The notes under the pieces are model-generated. The model did no database searches, was not told the DNA's origin, and saw only the letters and a program-made list of their open reading frames with translations. This document shows, piece after piece, positions 52,048 to 60,473 of a DNA stretch of 64,000 nucleotides (positions are counted from its first letter, which is position 1; each line of letters opens with the position of its first letter). Origin of the DNA: Modestobacter sp. VKM Ac-2984 (lineage in GTDB: Bacteria; Actinomycetota; Actinomycetes; Mycobacteriales; Geodermatophilaceae); contig NZ_JAPVBJ010000001.1 in assembly GCF_026967985.1 (NCBI RefSeq), forward strand, positions 310,001-374,000. The letters are read 5' to 3'. A program made the position numbers and the translations under genes.

Positions 52048-53607
52048 ATGAGGCGGCGCACCAGCACCCCGGTCACGAACGGCATCGAGGTGGGGCACAT
52101 GCCCCGCGACGTCGAGGCCGTGGAGGCCGTGATCGCCCGCCTCGACCAGGGCGTCACCGACGAACCCCAGGCCCACCGGGTGATCCTCGAGACGCTCGTC
52201 CACGAGCTGGACATCGCCTACGGTGCGGTCTGGCTGGTCGCGGACGGCGGCGTCTTCCACCTGACGCACGAGTCCGGCCCCCTGGCACCGACCATCGCCG
52301 CGGGCTTCGGCGGCAAGGCGCTGCAGATGACCGCCTCCGACGGCTACGGCGGGGAGGCGATCCGCACCGAGCGGGCGCTGGTGACGGACGGGAGCAGCGA
52401 CCCCCGGAGGTGCCTGCGCTGGGCTGCGGCGCTCGCCGCCGGCGCCACGGCCGGGTGCATCCTGCCGCTGGTCGAGAACGGCCGGGTCGTCGCGCTCTAC
52501 GAGTACTACAACGCCGGGGAGCTGCCCTTCTTCGGCGCCCGCCAGGGCAAGTGGGACTCGTTGGGCCGGCTGCTCAGCCACGCCCGCAGGTCCGCGCTGG
52601 GCAGGGCGGAGCTGCAGGAGACGCTCGACGACCGGGTCGCGGTCACCACCGTCGTGACCGAGCTGAGCGCCGCCCGCGACCAGCAGTCCGCCCTGCGGAT
52701 CGCGCTGGACACCGTGCGCGAGGCGTTCGGCTGGGCCTACGGCTCCTACTGGGCACTGGACGAGGGCGCGAACGTGCTGCGCTTCCAGCAGGAGTCCGGT
52801 TCGGCCGGTGAGGAGTTCCGCAAGGTCACCCTCACCGCCAGCTTCGCTGAGGGGATCGGCCTCTCGGGGCGCACCTGGCGGTCCCGGGACCTCTTCTTCG
52901 TCCGCGACATCGGCGAGATGACCGACTGCGTCCGTGCGCCGGCGGCGCAGCGCGCCGGGGTCAAGTCCGGGGTGTGCTTCCCGCTGATGGTCGGTGGCCG
53001 GGTCGTCGGCACGATGGACTTCTTCGTCACCACGACGATCGAGCTGTCGGAGTCCCGCCGGTCGGCGCTGCGGAACGTGCAGCAGCTGGTGTCCCAGCGC
53101 CTGGACGTGCTGCGCCGCACGGAGGAGTCGGCGGAGAACGCCCGCGAGCTGCTGGACACCGTGTCCCGGCTCCGTGAGGCCGCCGATGATGCGGGCCAGG
53201 TGGCGGAGAGCGCGGTCAGCCAGGCGTCCACGATGACCACCGAGGTCGAGGCGCTGGACGAGGCCTCGGCCGCCGTCGGCGAGGTCATCCGGATCATCTC
53301 CGGCATCGCCGACCAGACCAACCTGCTGGCGTTGAACGCCACCATCGAGGCAGCGCGCGCCGGCGAGCTGGGCAAGGGCTTCGCGGTCGTGGCCAGCGAG
53401 GTCAAGGACCTCGCCCGGGAGACCGCCAACGCGACGCAGAAGGTGTCCGACCAGATCGCCGGGATCCAGGCGAGCAGCAAGGCGGTGGCCGACGGCATCC
53501 ACACCACCGGGGAGATCATCGGCCAACTGGACGCCGTCCAGGCCCGGATCGGCGAGGTGCTGGAGGAGCAGGCCCGGATGGCCTCCGCCTTCGACCAGCA
53601 GGTCTGA
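52048..53607 (+). CDS. Soluble GAF-GAF methyl-accepting-type signal transducer
   Basis: 519 residues from ATG 52048 with GGAGG six bases upstream. Two GAF domains (about 35-185 and 210-355), no membrane helix, and a C-terminal coiled coil whose tip has the chemoreceptor hallmark [33 protein letters not shown] followed by EVKDLARET. The signalling hairpin is much shorter than in canonical receptors (about 150 residues instead of 250 or more) and methylation helices are rudimentary. No cheA/cheW in the window. Probably a cytoplasmic sensor working with a remote chemotaxis array or another output. Two-way context with GAF-EAL suggests second-messenger or motility signalling. Gene upstream is divergent. 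Confidence 0.87.
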   Translation: MRRRTSTPVTNGIEVGHMPRDVEAVEAVIARLDQGVTDEPQAHRVILETLVHELDIAYGAVWLVADGGVFHLTHESGPLAPTIAAGFGGKALQMTASDGYGGEAIRTERALVTDGSSDPRRCLRWAAALAAGATAGCILPLVENGRVVALYEYYNAGELPFFGARQGKWDSLGRLLSHARRSALGRAELQETLDDRVAVTTVVTELSAARDQQSALRIALDTVREAFGWAYGSYWALDEGANVLRFQQESGSAGEEFRKVTLTASFAEGIGLSGRTWRSRDLFFVRDIGEMTDCVRAPAAQRAGVKSGVCFPLMVGGRVVGTMDFFVTTTIELSESRRSALRNVQQLVSQRLDVLRRTEESAENARELLDTVSRLREAADDAGQVAESAVSQASTMTTEVEALDEASAAVGEVIRIISGIADQTNLLALNATIEAARAGELGKGFAVVASEVKDLARETANATQKVSDQIAGIQASSKAVADGIHTTGEIIGQLDAVQARIGEVLEEQARMASAFDQQV

Positions 53608-53713
53608 CCTCGCAGCACGCCGCGCTCCGGCCCTCGCCCGGAGGTCCGGAGCCAGGCAGCAGATGGCGCACCACCGATCCGTCCCGGGAGGTTCCGGACG
53701 GCGACCGGCTGGG

Positions 53714-53719
53714 CATGAT
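53714..53719 (+). promoter_or_regulatory. -10-like CATGAT of the heme-oxygenase-like gene
   Basis: Ends seven bases before ATG 53727; same hexamer and position as at ctaE. Confidence 0.5.
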
Positions 53720-53726
53720 CGGACCC

Positions 53727-54746
53727 ATGCGCCTTCCCAAGCCACGGGGCCCCGTCAGCGCCGCGCTGTGCGCGGACCTCGCCGCCGGGTCGACCCTCAG
53801 CACCCGCACGCTCGCCGCCGCCGAGGGGCTGGCGACCTCGGCAGCCGACCCGCTGACCGACGACGACCTCCAGCTGACCCTGGCCATCTGCTACGAGCTG
53901 CACTACCGCGGTTTCGCCGAGGTGGACGACGCCTGGGAGTGGGACCCCGAGCTGCTGCGGCTGCGCGCCCTGCTCGAGCAGCGGCACCTGGCGGCGCTGC
54001 GGGCTCTGGTCACGCCGGTCGAGGTCACCGACGCACCGGTGGACCAGCAGCTCAGCGCCGTGATCGCGGCCGACGACGGGCCCTCGCTGTCGAGGTACCT
54101 GGCCAAGCAAGGCACCCGTGAGCAATGGCAGGAGTACCTCACGCTGCGGTCGGTGTACCACCTGAAGGAAGGTGACCCGCACACCTGGGCGATCCCGCGG
54201 ATCAGCGGGCGGGCCAAGGCGGCGATGGTGGAGATCCAGGCCGACGAGTACGGCGGCGGGTCGGCCGAGCGCATGCACAGCCAACTGTTCGCCGGGATGA
54301 TGGCCGACCTGGGCCTGGACACCGGCTACGGCGCCCTCTGGGACGCTGCCCCCGCGGTGGCCTTCACCTCGGTCAACACCATGTCGCTGTTCGGGCTGCA
54401 CCGCCGGTTCCGGGGCGCGTGCCTGGGCCACCTGACGGCGGTGGAGATGACCTCCTCGGAGCCCAGCCGCCGTTACTCCTCCGGGCTGCGCCGCCTCGGG
54501 TTCGGCGAGTCGACCAGCGTCTTCTACGACGAGCACGTGGAGGCCGACGCCGTCCACGAGCAGATCGCCTCGGTCGACATGTGCGGGTCGCTGGTGGCCG
54601 AGGACCCGTCGCTCGCCGCCGACGTCCTGTTCGGTGCGCAGTGCTCACTGGCGCTGGACGGCCTCACCGCCGAGCACCTGCTGGGCGCCTGGGAGGCCGG
54701 GCGCTCCGGCCTGCGCCGGGAGCAGCCGGTCGCCGCCCAGGTCTGA
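53727..54746 (+). CDS. Iron-containing redox enzyme family (heme-oxygenase-like diiron protein)
   Basis: 339 residues from ATG 53727. Mostly helical; carries the metal-binding pattern of the heme-oxygenase-like diiron oxidase superfamily: Glu in IQADEYGGG with EIQADEYG and His in ERMHSQLF, an earlier Glu in ELHYRGFAE, and a third helix FYDEHVEADAVHEQIA. Members catalyse varied oxygenations or decarboxylations; this subgroup is unassigned. A CDGSH protein often accompanies this family in actinobacteria and one lies 1.4 kb away on the other strand. Own leaderless promoter; converges with the propeller gene. Confidence 0.87.
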   Translation: MRLPKPRGPVSAALCADLAAGSTLSTRTLAAAEGLATSAADPLTDDDLQLTLAICYELHYRGFAEVDDAWEWDPELLRLRALLEQRHLAALRALVTPVEVTDAPVDQQLSAVIAADDGPSLSRYLAKQGTREQWQEYLTLRSVYHLKEGDPHTWAIPRISGRAKAAMVEIQADEYGGGSAERMHSQLFAGMMADLGLDTGYGALWDAAPAVAFTSVNTMSLFGLHRRFRGACLGHLTAVEMTSSEPSRRYSSGLRRLGFGESTSVFYDEHVEADAVHEQIASVDMCGSLVAEDPSLAADVLFGAQCSLALDGLTAEHLLGAWEAGRSGLRREQPVAAQV

Positions 54747-54767
54747 CGGCGACCGGCTGCCCGCCGG

Positions 54768-56042
54768 TCAGCGGAGGCCGAAGACCGACAGCGAGCCGTC
54801 GTCCTCGTTGCTCGTGACGAACAGCCCACGGGACGGGATGGCGAGGAGCCCCTCGGGGGCGTCGCCGACGGGCAGCACCTGGAGCAGCTCCGGCGCGGCA
54901 TCGCGGTCGGTGTCGTAGACGAGGACGGCGTCACCGCGCTCGGCACCGATGAACGTGTAGTCGACCCCGCGCATCCGGGCGACCTCCGCGCCCTCGAACT
55001 CCGCGCCCTTGTCGTCGCTGCGCCCGTCCGGGTACGCGCCGACGGCTGCGAGCGCCTGCTCGGCGGAGCCACCGCTGCTGTGCAGCACCGTGCCGTCCTG
55101 GGCGAACACCGTCCAGCCACGGCCGCCGGCGGGCTCCTCGGCCAGGTCGCCCTCGTCGGCGGTGACCAGGTTGCCGCGCAGCGTCCACTGCACGGTGTCC
55201 GGCTCCCGCGGGGCGACCAGCGGGTCGTCGAAGGCGACGACGTCGTCGTCGACGGTGTCGGCGTCGGTGCGGGTGACCGTGCCGGCCGAGAACGAGTTGA
55301 TCACCGTGCGGCGGGCCAGGTCGACCAGCGCGACGGCGTTGTTCTCCTGGAGGGTCACGGCGGCGACGTCCCGGCCGTCGACGTCGACGAACTCCGGCTC
55401 GGGGTCGTCGGCGAAGACCGCACCCGGCAGCCCGGTCAGCTCCACCCGGCCCACCGTCCACGCGCTCACCGGGCCGCGCAGGTCGACCACGGAGAGGAAG
55501 CCGGCCGGCAGCTGCGGCAGGCCGCCCTCCACGTCCCCGACCTCGATGTCCTCGTCGCGCTGGTTCTCGATCGCGATCGCCGCGAAGACGCCGCTGGGGC
55601 CGACGTCGATCGAGTCGGGCTGACCGCCCAGGTCGATGGTGCGCACGATCGCCCGCCGCGGCAGGTCGACGACCGCCAGGTGGCCCGAGGGCCGGGTCAG
55701 GTCGGTGGTGGTGTCGACCGCGACCAGGGCGTACCGGGCGCTGGAGGTGACGGTGACCGAGGTCGGCGAGCCGCCCACGTCGATGGTCCCCCGGTCCCGC
55801 GGCGCGCTGGGGTCGCTCAGGTCGACCAGCCCGATCCGGCCGAGCTCGGAGTCGGTGTAGACGACCGTCCGCCCGTCCGGGGTGGCCGAGATGATCTCGG
55901 CGACCTCTCCCTCCACGGGGAACGTGGCCAGGGGCGTGAACGTGCGTGCCGGTGCGGCTGCGGCCGGGCCGGCGGCGGCCAGCAGGGCGAGCGCGCTGAG
56001 CGAGAGCACGGCGGTGACGGGACGGAGCGGACGACGGAGCAC
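54768..56042 (-). CDS. Secreted beta-propeller protein
   Basis: 424 residues. Signal peptide (about 1-30, ending AGPAAAAPA). The rest consists of WD40/YVTN-like blades (TFPVEGEVAEIISATPDGRTVVYTDS, GGSPTSVTVTSSARYALVAVD, GGQPDSIDVGPSGVFAAIA, PEGLLAIPSRGLFVTSNEDDGSLSVF), and it stops directly after the last blade. Similar actinobacterial proteins I know of continue into an esterase-like phytase domain; this one has no such extension, so it is either a short paralog or a truncated form. Exported. No metal or catalytic motif seen. Separates the diiron gene from the CDGSH gene. Substrate unknown. Confidence 0.8.
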   Translation of the reverse strand: MLRRPLRPVTAVLSLSALALLAAAGPAAAAPARTFTPLATFPVEGEVAEIISATPDGRTVVYTDSELGRIGLVDLSDPSAPRDRGTIDVGGSPTSVTVTSSARYALVAVDTTTDLTRPSGHLAVVDLPRRAIVRTIDLGGQPDSIDVGPSGVFAAIAIENQRDEDIEVGDVEGGLPQLPAGFLSVVDLRGPVSAWTVGRVELTGLPGAVFADDPEPEFVDVDGRDVAAVTLQENNAVALVDLARRTVINSFSAGTVTRTDADTVDDDVVAFDDPLVAPREPDTVQWTLRGNLVTADEGDLAEEPAGGRGWTVFAQDGTVLHSSGGSAEQALAAVGAYPDGRSDDKGAEFEGAEVARMRGVDYTFIGAERGDAVLVYDTDRDAAPELLQVLPVGDAPEGLLAIPSRGLFVTSNEDDGSLSVFGLR

Positions 56043-56149
56043 GGGCCACCTCAGGAGTTCGGGTCAGGGTCTCCGCCGACCCTGGTACGCCCGCACGGCC
56101 GGCAGGTGGCCCACCGGCGAACACGCGGTGGACCGGGGCCGACGTCCGC

Positions 56150-56512
56150 TCAGGTCGGCGGCCGGTGCCCGTCGTCGGACTCGCGACCGGCCTCCTGGAA
56201 CAGCCGGGCCGCCGGCCGGGGGCGGGACGGGGCGCTGCCGGAGTGGAACCCGGCCCGCTTGTGGGTGCCGTCGCAGAAGGGCTTGATCCCGGACTTCCCG
56301 CAGCGGCACAGCGCCACCGTCTTGCGGCCGGGGTCGATCTCCTGGCCGTCGGTGTCCACGAGCTGGAAGTTCCCGCGCACGATCAGCGGCCCGTCCCGGT
56401 ACGGCGTGATCGTCGCCGTCGGCTCGTCGGCCGGGGGCTCGTCACGCACCCGGGCGTCGGTCACGTCGGCGGGGTCGTCGGGCGCGGGGACCGGGCTCTG
56501 CTGGGTGGGCAC
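56150..56512 (-). CDS. CDGSH iron-sulfur domain protein
   Basis: About 120 residues. The CDGSH motif is complete: CRCGKSGIKPFCDGTH (CxCx2Sx3PxCDGxH), holding a 2Fe-2S cluster with three Cys and one His. It is preceded by a conserved ITPYRDGPLIVRGNFQLVD segment. The start is uncertain: GTG 56512 is preferred over TTG 56545, neither has a good ribosome site. Soluble electron carrier or cluster-transfer protein. Proximity to the diiron enzyme suggests joint function although strands differ. Confidence 0.85.
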   Translation of the reverse strand: MPTQQSPVPAPDDPADVTDARVRDEPPADEPTATITPYRDGPLIVRGNFQLVDTDGQEIDPGRKTVALCRCGKSGIKPFCDGTHKRAGFHSGSAPSRPRPAARLFQEAGRESDDGHRPPT

Positions 56513-56572
56513 CGCTCGATGGTGCCCGGGACCGGCCGTGCTCAACCGACCGCCCCGTCGGTGCCCGCCCGC

Positions 56573-59500
56573 TCAGCCCTCGTCGGTGTGGCCGTAGAAG
56601 ACCCGCTCCACGACCGTGCGCGCGTGCCGGGTGACCCGCCGGTACTCGTCGAGGAACTGCCCGGCGTCGGTCTCCGGCCCGTAGCCGCATGCCCGGGCCA
56701 CCCCGCTCAGCTCCAGGCCCTGCCGGGGCAGCTGGTCCCCGGGCCGCCCGCGGACCAGGAAGACGGCGTTGCGCGCCCGGCTGGCCAGCTCCCACGCCGA
56801 CCGCAGCGCGTCCCGCTGCTCGGCGTCCAGCAGCCCGGCCTCCCCCAGCGCCTCCAGGGCCGCCACCGTGCCGGTGACCCGCAGCTCCGGGTGCGTCGCG
56901 GCGTGCTGCAGCTGGAGCAGCTGCGCGGTCCACTCCACGTCGGCCAGCCCGCCCCGGCCGAGCTTGGTGTGCGTGGCCGGGTCGGCGCCACGGGGCAGCC
57001 GCTCGCTGTCCACCCGGGCCTTGATCCGGCGGATCTCGGCCACCTGCTCGGCCGACAGCCCCTCGGCCGGGTACCGCAGCGGATCGATCAGGGCGACGAA
57101 CTCCCGGCCCAGCGCCTCGTCGCCGGCCACCGGCTCGGCGCGCAGCAGCGCCTGCACCTCCCAGGTGGAGACCCAGCGCTCGTAGTACTCGGCGAACGCG
57201 CTCAGGCTCCGCGACATGGCGCCCTGGCGGCCCTCGGGACGGAGGTTGGCGTCGACCTCGAAGGCCGGGTCGGGCGCGGGTTCGCTCAGCAGCCGGCGCA
57301 GGGCGTGCGCGATGGCGGTGGCCGCCGACGTGGCCCGGCCCTCGTCCGCCCCCGGGCGCAGGCGGTGCACGAACAGGACGTCGGCGTCCGAGCCGTAGCC
57401 CAGCTCGGCGCCGCCCAGCCGGCCCATCCCGATCACCGCGACGTCGACCGGGACGTCCTGGACCGTCAGCCCGGTCTCGACGGCCCAGCTGCGCACCGCG
57501 GCGTCCAGCCCGGCGCGCAGCGTGGCCACCGCGACGTCGTACAGCGCCTGGCCCACCCGGAGCACCTCCAACCGGCCGAGCAGGTCGGCGCAGGCGATCC
57601 GCAGCAGCTCCTGGCGGCGCAGCGACCGGAGCACCTGCACGCCGGCGCTCGGGCTGTCGGCCCGGGCCACCGCCTGCCGCCACGCCGAGGTGAGCGTCTC
57701 GGCGCTGCGGGGCTCCAGCTGGGCGTCGTCGGCCAGGATGCGCATCGCCTCCGGCGTGCGGGTCAGCAGGCCGGCGACGTACTGGCTGGAGCCCAGGAGC
57801 ACGGCCAGCCGCTCGGCGGCCTGCCCCTCGTCCCGCAGCAGCCGCAGAAACCACTGGTCGTTGCCCAGCGCCTCGCTGACCTTGCGGTAGGCCAGCAGCC
57901 CGGCGTCGGGGTCGGCGCAGGAGGCGAAGGTCTGCAGCAGCACCGGGAGCAGGTATCGCTGCATGGACGCCGACCGGCTCAGCCCACCGGTGAGCACGGT
58001 CAGGTGCCGGAGCGCACCGTCGGGGTCGGCGAAGCCCAGCGCCCGCAGCCACTCCCCCGCCGCCTTCGGGCCCAGCTGCAGCTGCTCGCCCGGCACCCGG
58101 GCGACCGAGGACAGCAGCGGCCGGTAGAAGAGCTTCTCGTGCAGCCGGCGGACCACCCGGTTGTGCAGGGCCAGCTCCGCCTGCAGGACGGCGACCGAGT
58201 CGCCGCGCTGGTCGGGCTTGTAGCCCAGCGAACGGGCCAGCCAGCGCAGCTGGTCGCCGGCCACCGGCAGCAGGTGGGTGCGCCGCAGCCGCAGCAGCTG
58301 CAGCCGGTGCTCGACGGTGCGCAGGAAGCGGTAGGAGGCGATGAGCGTGGCGGCGTCCTCGCGCCCGATGTACCCGCCGGCGCCCAGGACGGTCAGCGCC
58401 GGGATCGTGCCGCCGGCGCGCAGCGACACGTCGGCGCGGCCGTGCACCAGCTGCAGCAGCTGGACGCTGAACTCGACGTCCCGGAGGCCGCCGCGGCCGA
58501 GCTTGAGCTGCCGCTCGGCCTGCGCGGCGGGGATGTTCTGCTCCACCCGGCGGCGCATCGCCTGGATGTCCGCGACGAAACCGGGCCGGTCACCGGCCTT
58601 CCAGACCAGCGGCCAGATCTGGTCCACGTACTCCCGGCCCAGCGACGGGTCACCGGCCACTGGCCGCATCTTGAGCAGGGCCTGGAACTCCCAGGTGCTG
58701 GCCCACTGGTCGTAGTACGCGCGGTGCCCGGCCACGGTGCGGACCAGCGGACCGGCCTTGCCCTCCGGGCGCAGCGCCGCGTCCACCTCCCAGGCGGCCT
58801 GCCCGCAGACGCGCATGAGGGCACCGGCGACCCGCGCAGCGCTGGCGACGGCCGCGGCGTCGTCCTCCCCCTCGACGGGTTCGGCGACGAAGACCACGTC
58901 GACGTCGCTGACGTAGTTCAGCTCCCGGCCACCGCACTTGCCCAGCCCGATGACGGCCAACCGGCACGGGGTCGCGTCGGCCGGCTGCTCGGCGAGGGCC
59001 AGGGCGAGGCCGGCGGTGAGCACGGCACCGGCGATGTCGGACAGCTCGGCGGCCACCTCGTCGGCGGGCAGCCCGTCGCCCAGGTCACGGCCGGCCAGCG
59101 AGAGGACGGCGCGCAGGTAGGCGTGCCGGAGGTCGCGGACCCGGGCGGGGTCGGCGTCGGGTGCCGAGGAGCCCAGCCGCACGCCCCACGGCGGGTCGTG
59201 CGGGTCGGCCCCCACGGCGAACAGCAGCTGCTGCTCGAGCTCGTGCGGGCTGGGGCGGGCACTGCGGTCCGCGGTGTCCAGCACCACCCAGTCGGTCGGG
59301 TGCGCGGCCAGGTGGTCGGCGAGGCCGGCGGAGGCCCCGAGCACGGCCAGCAGCCGGGCACGCACCGTCGCCGAGCCGCGCAGCCGGGCCAGCAGGGCGG
59401 CCGCGAGCTCGCCGTCGGGGTCGGCGGCGTCCAGCGCCTCGACCAGCCGGGCCAGCGAGCGGACGGCGAGGTCCGGGTCGCCGGCGCGGGCCAGCGCGGA

Positions 59501-59674
59501 GACCACCGGGGCTGCCTCGGGGTCGGCCGGTTCGTTGCGCTCCAGGTCCCACAACCCCAGCGCCGGGGACGCCAGCAGCCGGGCCACCCGGGCGCCGTCG
59601 TCGAACCCGAAGCGCACCAGCCGGACGACGGCCCGGCGGGGCACCTCGTCGTCGAGCTGCGGAGCGGCCGCCAC
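56573..59674 (-). CDS. glnE: Glutamine synthetase adenylyltransferase/deadenylase
   Basis: 1033 residues from GTG 59674, two bases after the stop of the amidotransferase gene. Two nucleotidyltransferase halves separated by about 500 residues: GLGKCGGRELNYVSDVDVVFV near 250 and GMGRLGGAELGYGSDADVLFV near 750; each GG/GS-x9-DxD motif is intact, so both adenylylation and deadenylylation activities are predicted. Each is followed by an LRPEG motif and a helical domain with KLGRGGL. Target is Tyr405 of GlnA1. Family and mycobacterial position (Rv2221c) both fit. Confidence 0.95.
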   Translation of the reverse strand: MAAAPQLDDEVPRRAVVRLVRFGFDDGARVARLLASPALGLWDLERNEPADPEAAPVVSALARAGDPDLAVRSLARLVEALDAADPDGELAAALLARLRGSATVRARLLAVLGASAGLADHLAAHPTDWVVLDTADRSARPSPHELEQQLLFAVGADPHDPPWGVRLGSSAPDADPARVRDLRHAYLRAVLSLAGRDLGDGLPADEVAAELSDIAGAVLTAGLALALAEQPADATPCRLAVIGLGKCGGRELNYVSDVDVVFVAEPVEGEDDAAAVASAARVAGALMRVCGQAAWEVDAALRPEGKAGPLVRTVAGHRAYYDQWASTWEFQALLKMRPVAGDPSLGREYVDQIWPLVWKAGDRPGFVADIQAMRRRVEQNIPAAQAERQLKLGRGGLRDVEFSVQLLQLVHGRADVSLRAGGTIPALTVLGAGGYIGREDAATLIASYRFLRTVEHRLQLLRLRRTHLLPVAGDQLRWLARSLGYKPDQRGDSVAVLQAELALHNRVVRRLHEKLFYRPLLSSVARVPGEQLQLGPKAAGEWLRALGFADPDGALRHLTVLTGGLSRSASMQRYLLPVLLQTFASCADPDAGLLAYRKVSEALGNDQWFLRLLRDEGQAAERLAVLLGSSQYVAGLLTRTPEAMRILADDAQLEPRSAETLTSAWRQAVARADSPSAGVQVLRSLRRQELLRIACADLLGRLEVLRVGQALYDVAVATLRAGLDAAVRSWAVETGLTVQDVPVDVAVIGMGRLGGAELGYGSDADVLFVHRLRPGADEGRATSAATAIAHALRRLLSEPAPDPAFEVDANLRPEGRQGAMSRSLSAFAEYYERWVSTWEVQALLRAEPVAGDEALGREFVALIDPLRYPAEGLSAEQVAEIRRIKARVDSERLPRGADPATHTKLGRGGLADVEWTAQLLQLQHAATHPELRVTGTVAALEALGEAGLLDAEQRDALRSAWELASRARNAVFLVRGRPGDQLPRQGLELSGVARACGYGPETDAGQFLDEYRRVTRHARTVVERVFYGHTDEG

Positions 59675-59676
59675 CG

Positions 59677-60408
59677 TCAGCCCCGGGTGGTGGCGCGGGC
59701 CCGCACCAGGTCGGCGAACCGGGCTGCGAAGGGCGCCCAGACCTCGGCGAGGTCGGGGTGCACGGCGCTCGCGCGGGCGCAGATGGTCTCGACGTCCAGG
59801 CCGCTGGCGGACACGCCCACCGCGTCGCCCTCGGCCCACTGCCGCACCAGGTCCGGGTCGGTCTCGATGTGGAACTGCAGGCCGTACACGTGGTCGCCGA
59901 CCCGGTAGGCCTGGTTCGCGTACCGCGGGTTGCTCGCCAGCAGGGTCGCGCCGGCCGGCAGCCGGTCGATCTCGTCGTGGTGCCACTGGAGCACGTCCGG
60001 CGACAGCGGCAGCGGACCGAACAGCGGGTCGGCGTCGGCGAGGTCCCGCTTGGCCACCAGCGTCGCCCCCACCTCGGGTCCGTCGGCCCCCACCCGGGTG
60101 CTGCCGCCGCCGACCTGGGCCAGCAGCTGGGCGCCCAGGCAGATCGCCAGGGTCGGGACGTCGGCCGCGACCGCCTGGCCGAGCAGGTGCCGGACCCCGA
60201 CGAGCTCCGGGGAGGTCTGCTCGTCGTCCAGCGACGACTGCGGGCCGCCCATCACCAGCAGCCCGTCGAACCCGGTCAGGTCCGCCGGCAGCGGCTGACC
60301 GGTGGACAGCCGCCGCTCGTCCAGCTCCAACCCCGCGTCGCGCAGCCACTCCCCCAGCCGGGTCGGCGGGTCGGTGTCGGAGGGGACGACGACGAGCAGG
60401 TGGGCCAT
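59677..60408 (-). CDS. Class I glutamine amidotransferase (GMP synthase-like)
   Basis: 243 residues. Triad: Cys in LAICLGAQLLAQ, His and Glu in LQFHIETDPD. Also LLVMGGPQSSLDDEQTSP. Stand-alone GATase1 of the GuaA-N-like family (COG0518 type); the amide acceptor is unknown. Leaderless -10 TAGCCT six bases before ATG, and glnE begins two bases after its stop, so the two are co-transcribed and coupled. A glutaminase fused by transcription to the glutamine synthetase regulator is noteworthy. Confidence 0.88.
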   Translation of the reverse strand: MAHLLVVVPSDTDPPTRLGEWLRDAGLELDERRLSTGQPLPADLTGFDGLLVMGGPQSSLDDEQTSPELVGVRHLLGQAVAADVPTLAICLGAQLLAQVGGGSTRVGADGPEVGATLVAKRDLADADPLFGPLPLSPDVLQWHHDEIDRLPAGATLLASNPRYANQAYRVGDHVYGLQFHIETDPDLVRQWAEGDAVGVSASGLDVETICARASAVHPDLAEVWAPFAARFADLVRARATTRG

Positions 60409-60414
60409 GACGAG

Positions 60415-60420
60415 AGGCTA
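60415..60420 (-). promoter_or_regulatory. -10 box TAGCCT of the amidotransferase/glnE unit
   Basis: Ends six bases before ATG 60408 on the minus strand. Confidence 0.6.
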
Positions 60421-60428
60421 GTTCCCCG

Positions 60429-60468
60429 TCCTCCCGCGACAGAAATGGCCATTTCTGTCGCGGGAGGG
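60429..60468. repeat. 40-bp near-perfect loopless palindrome
   Basis: CTCCCGCGACAGAAATGG is followed directly by its own reverse complement (60431-60466), extended outward by one C-G pair and one T-G wobble. A loopless perfect palindrome of this length is unusual as a terminator; it lies just after the glnA2 stop and just upstream of the amidotransferase promoter. Confidence 0.85.
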
Positions 60469-60473
60469 GGCGG

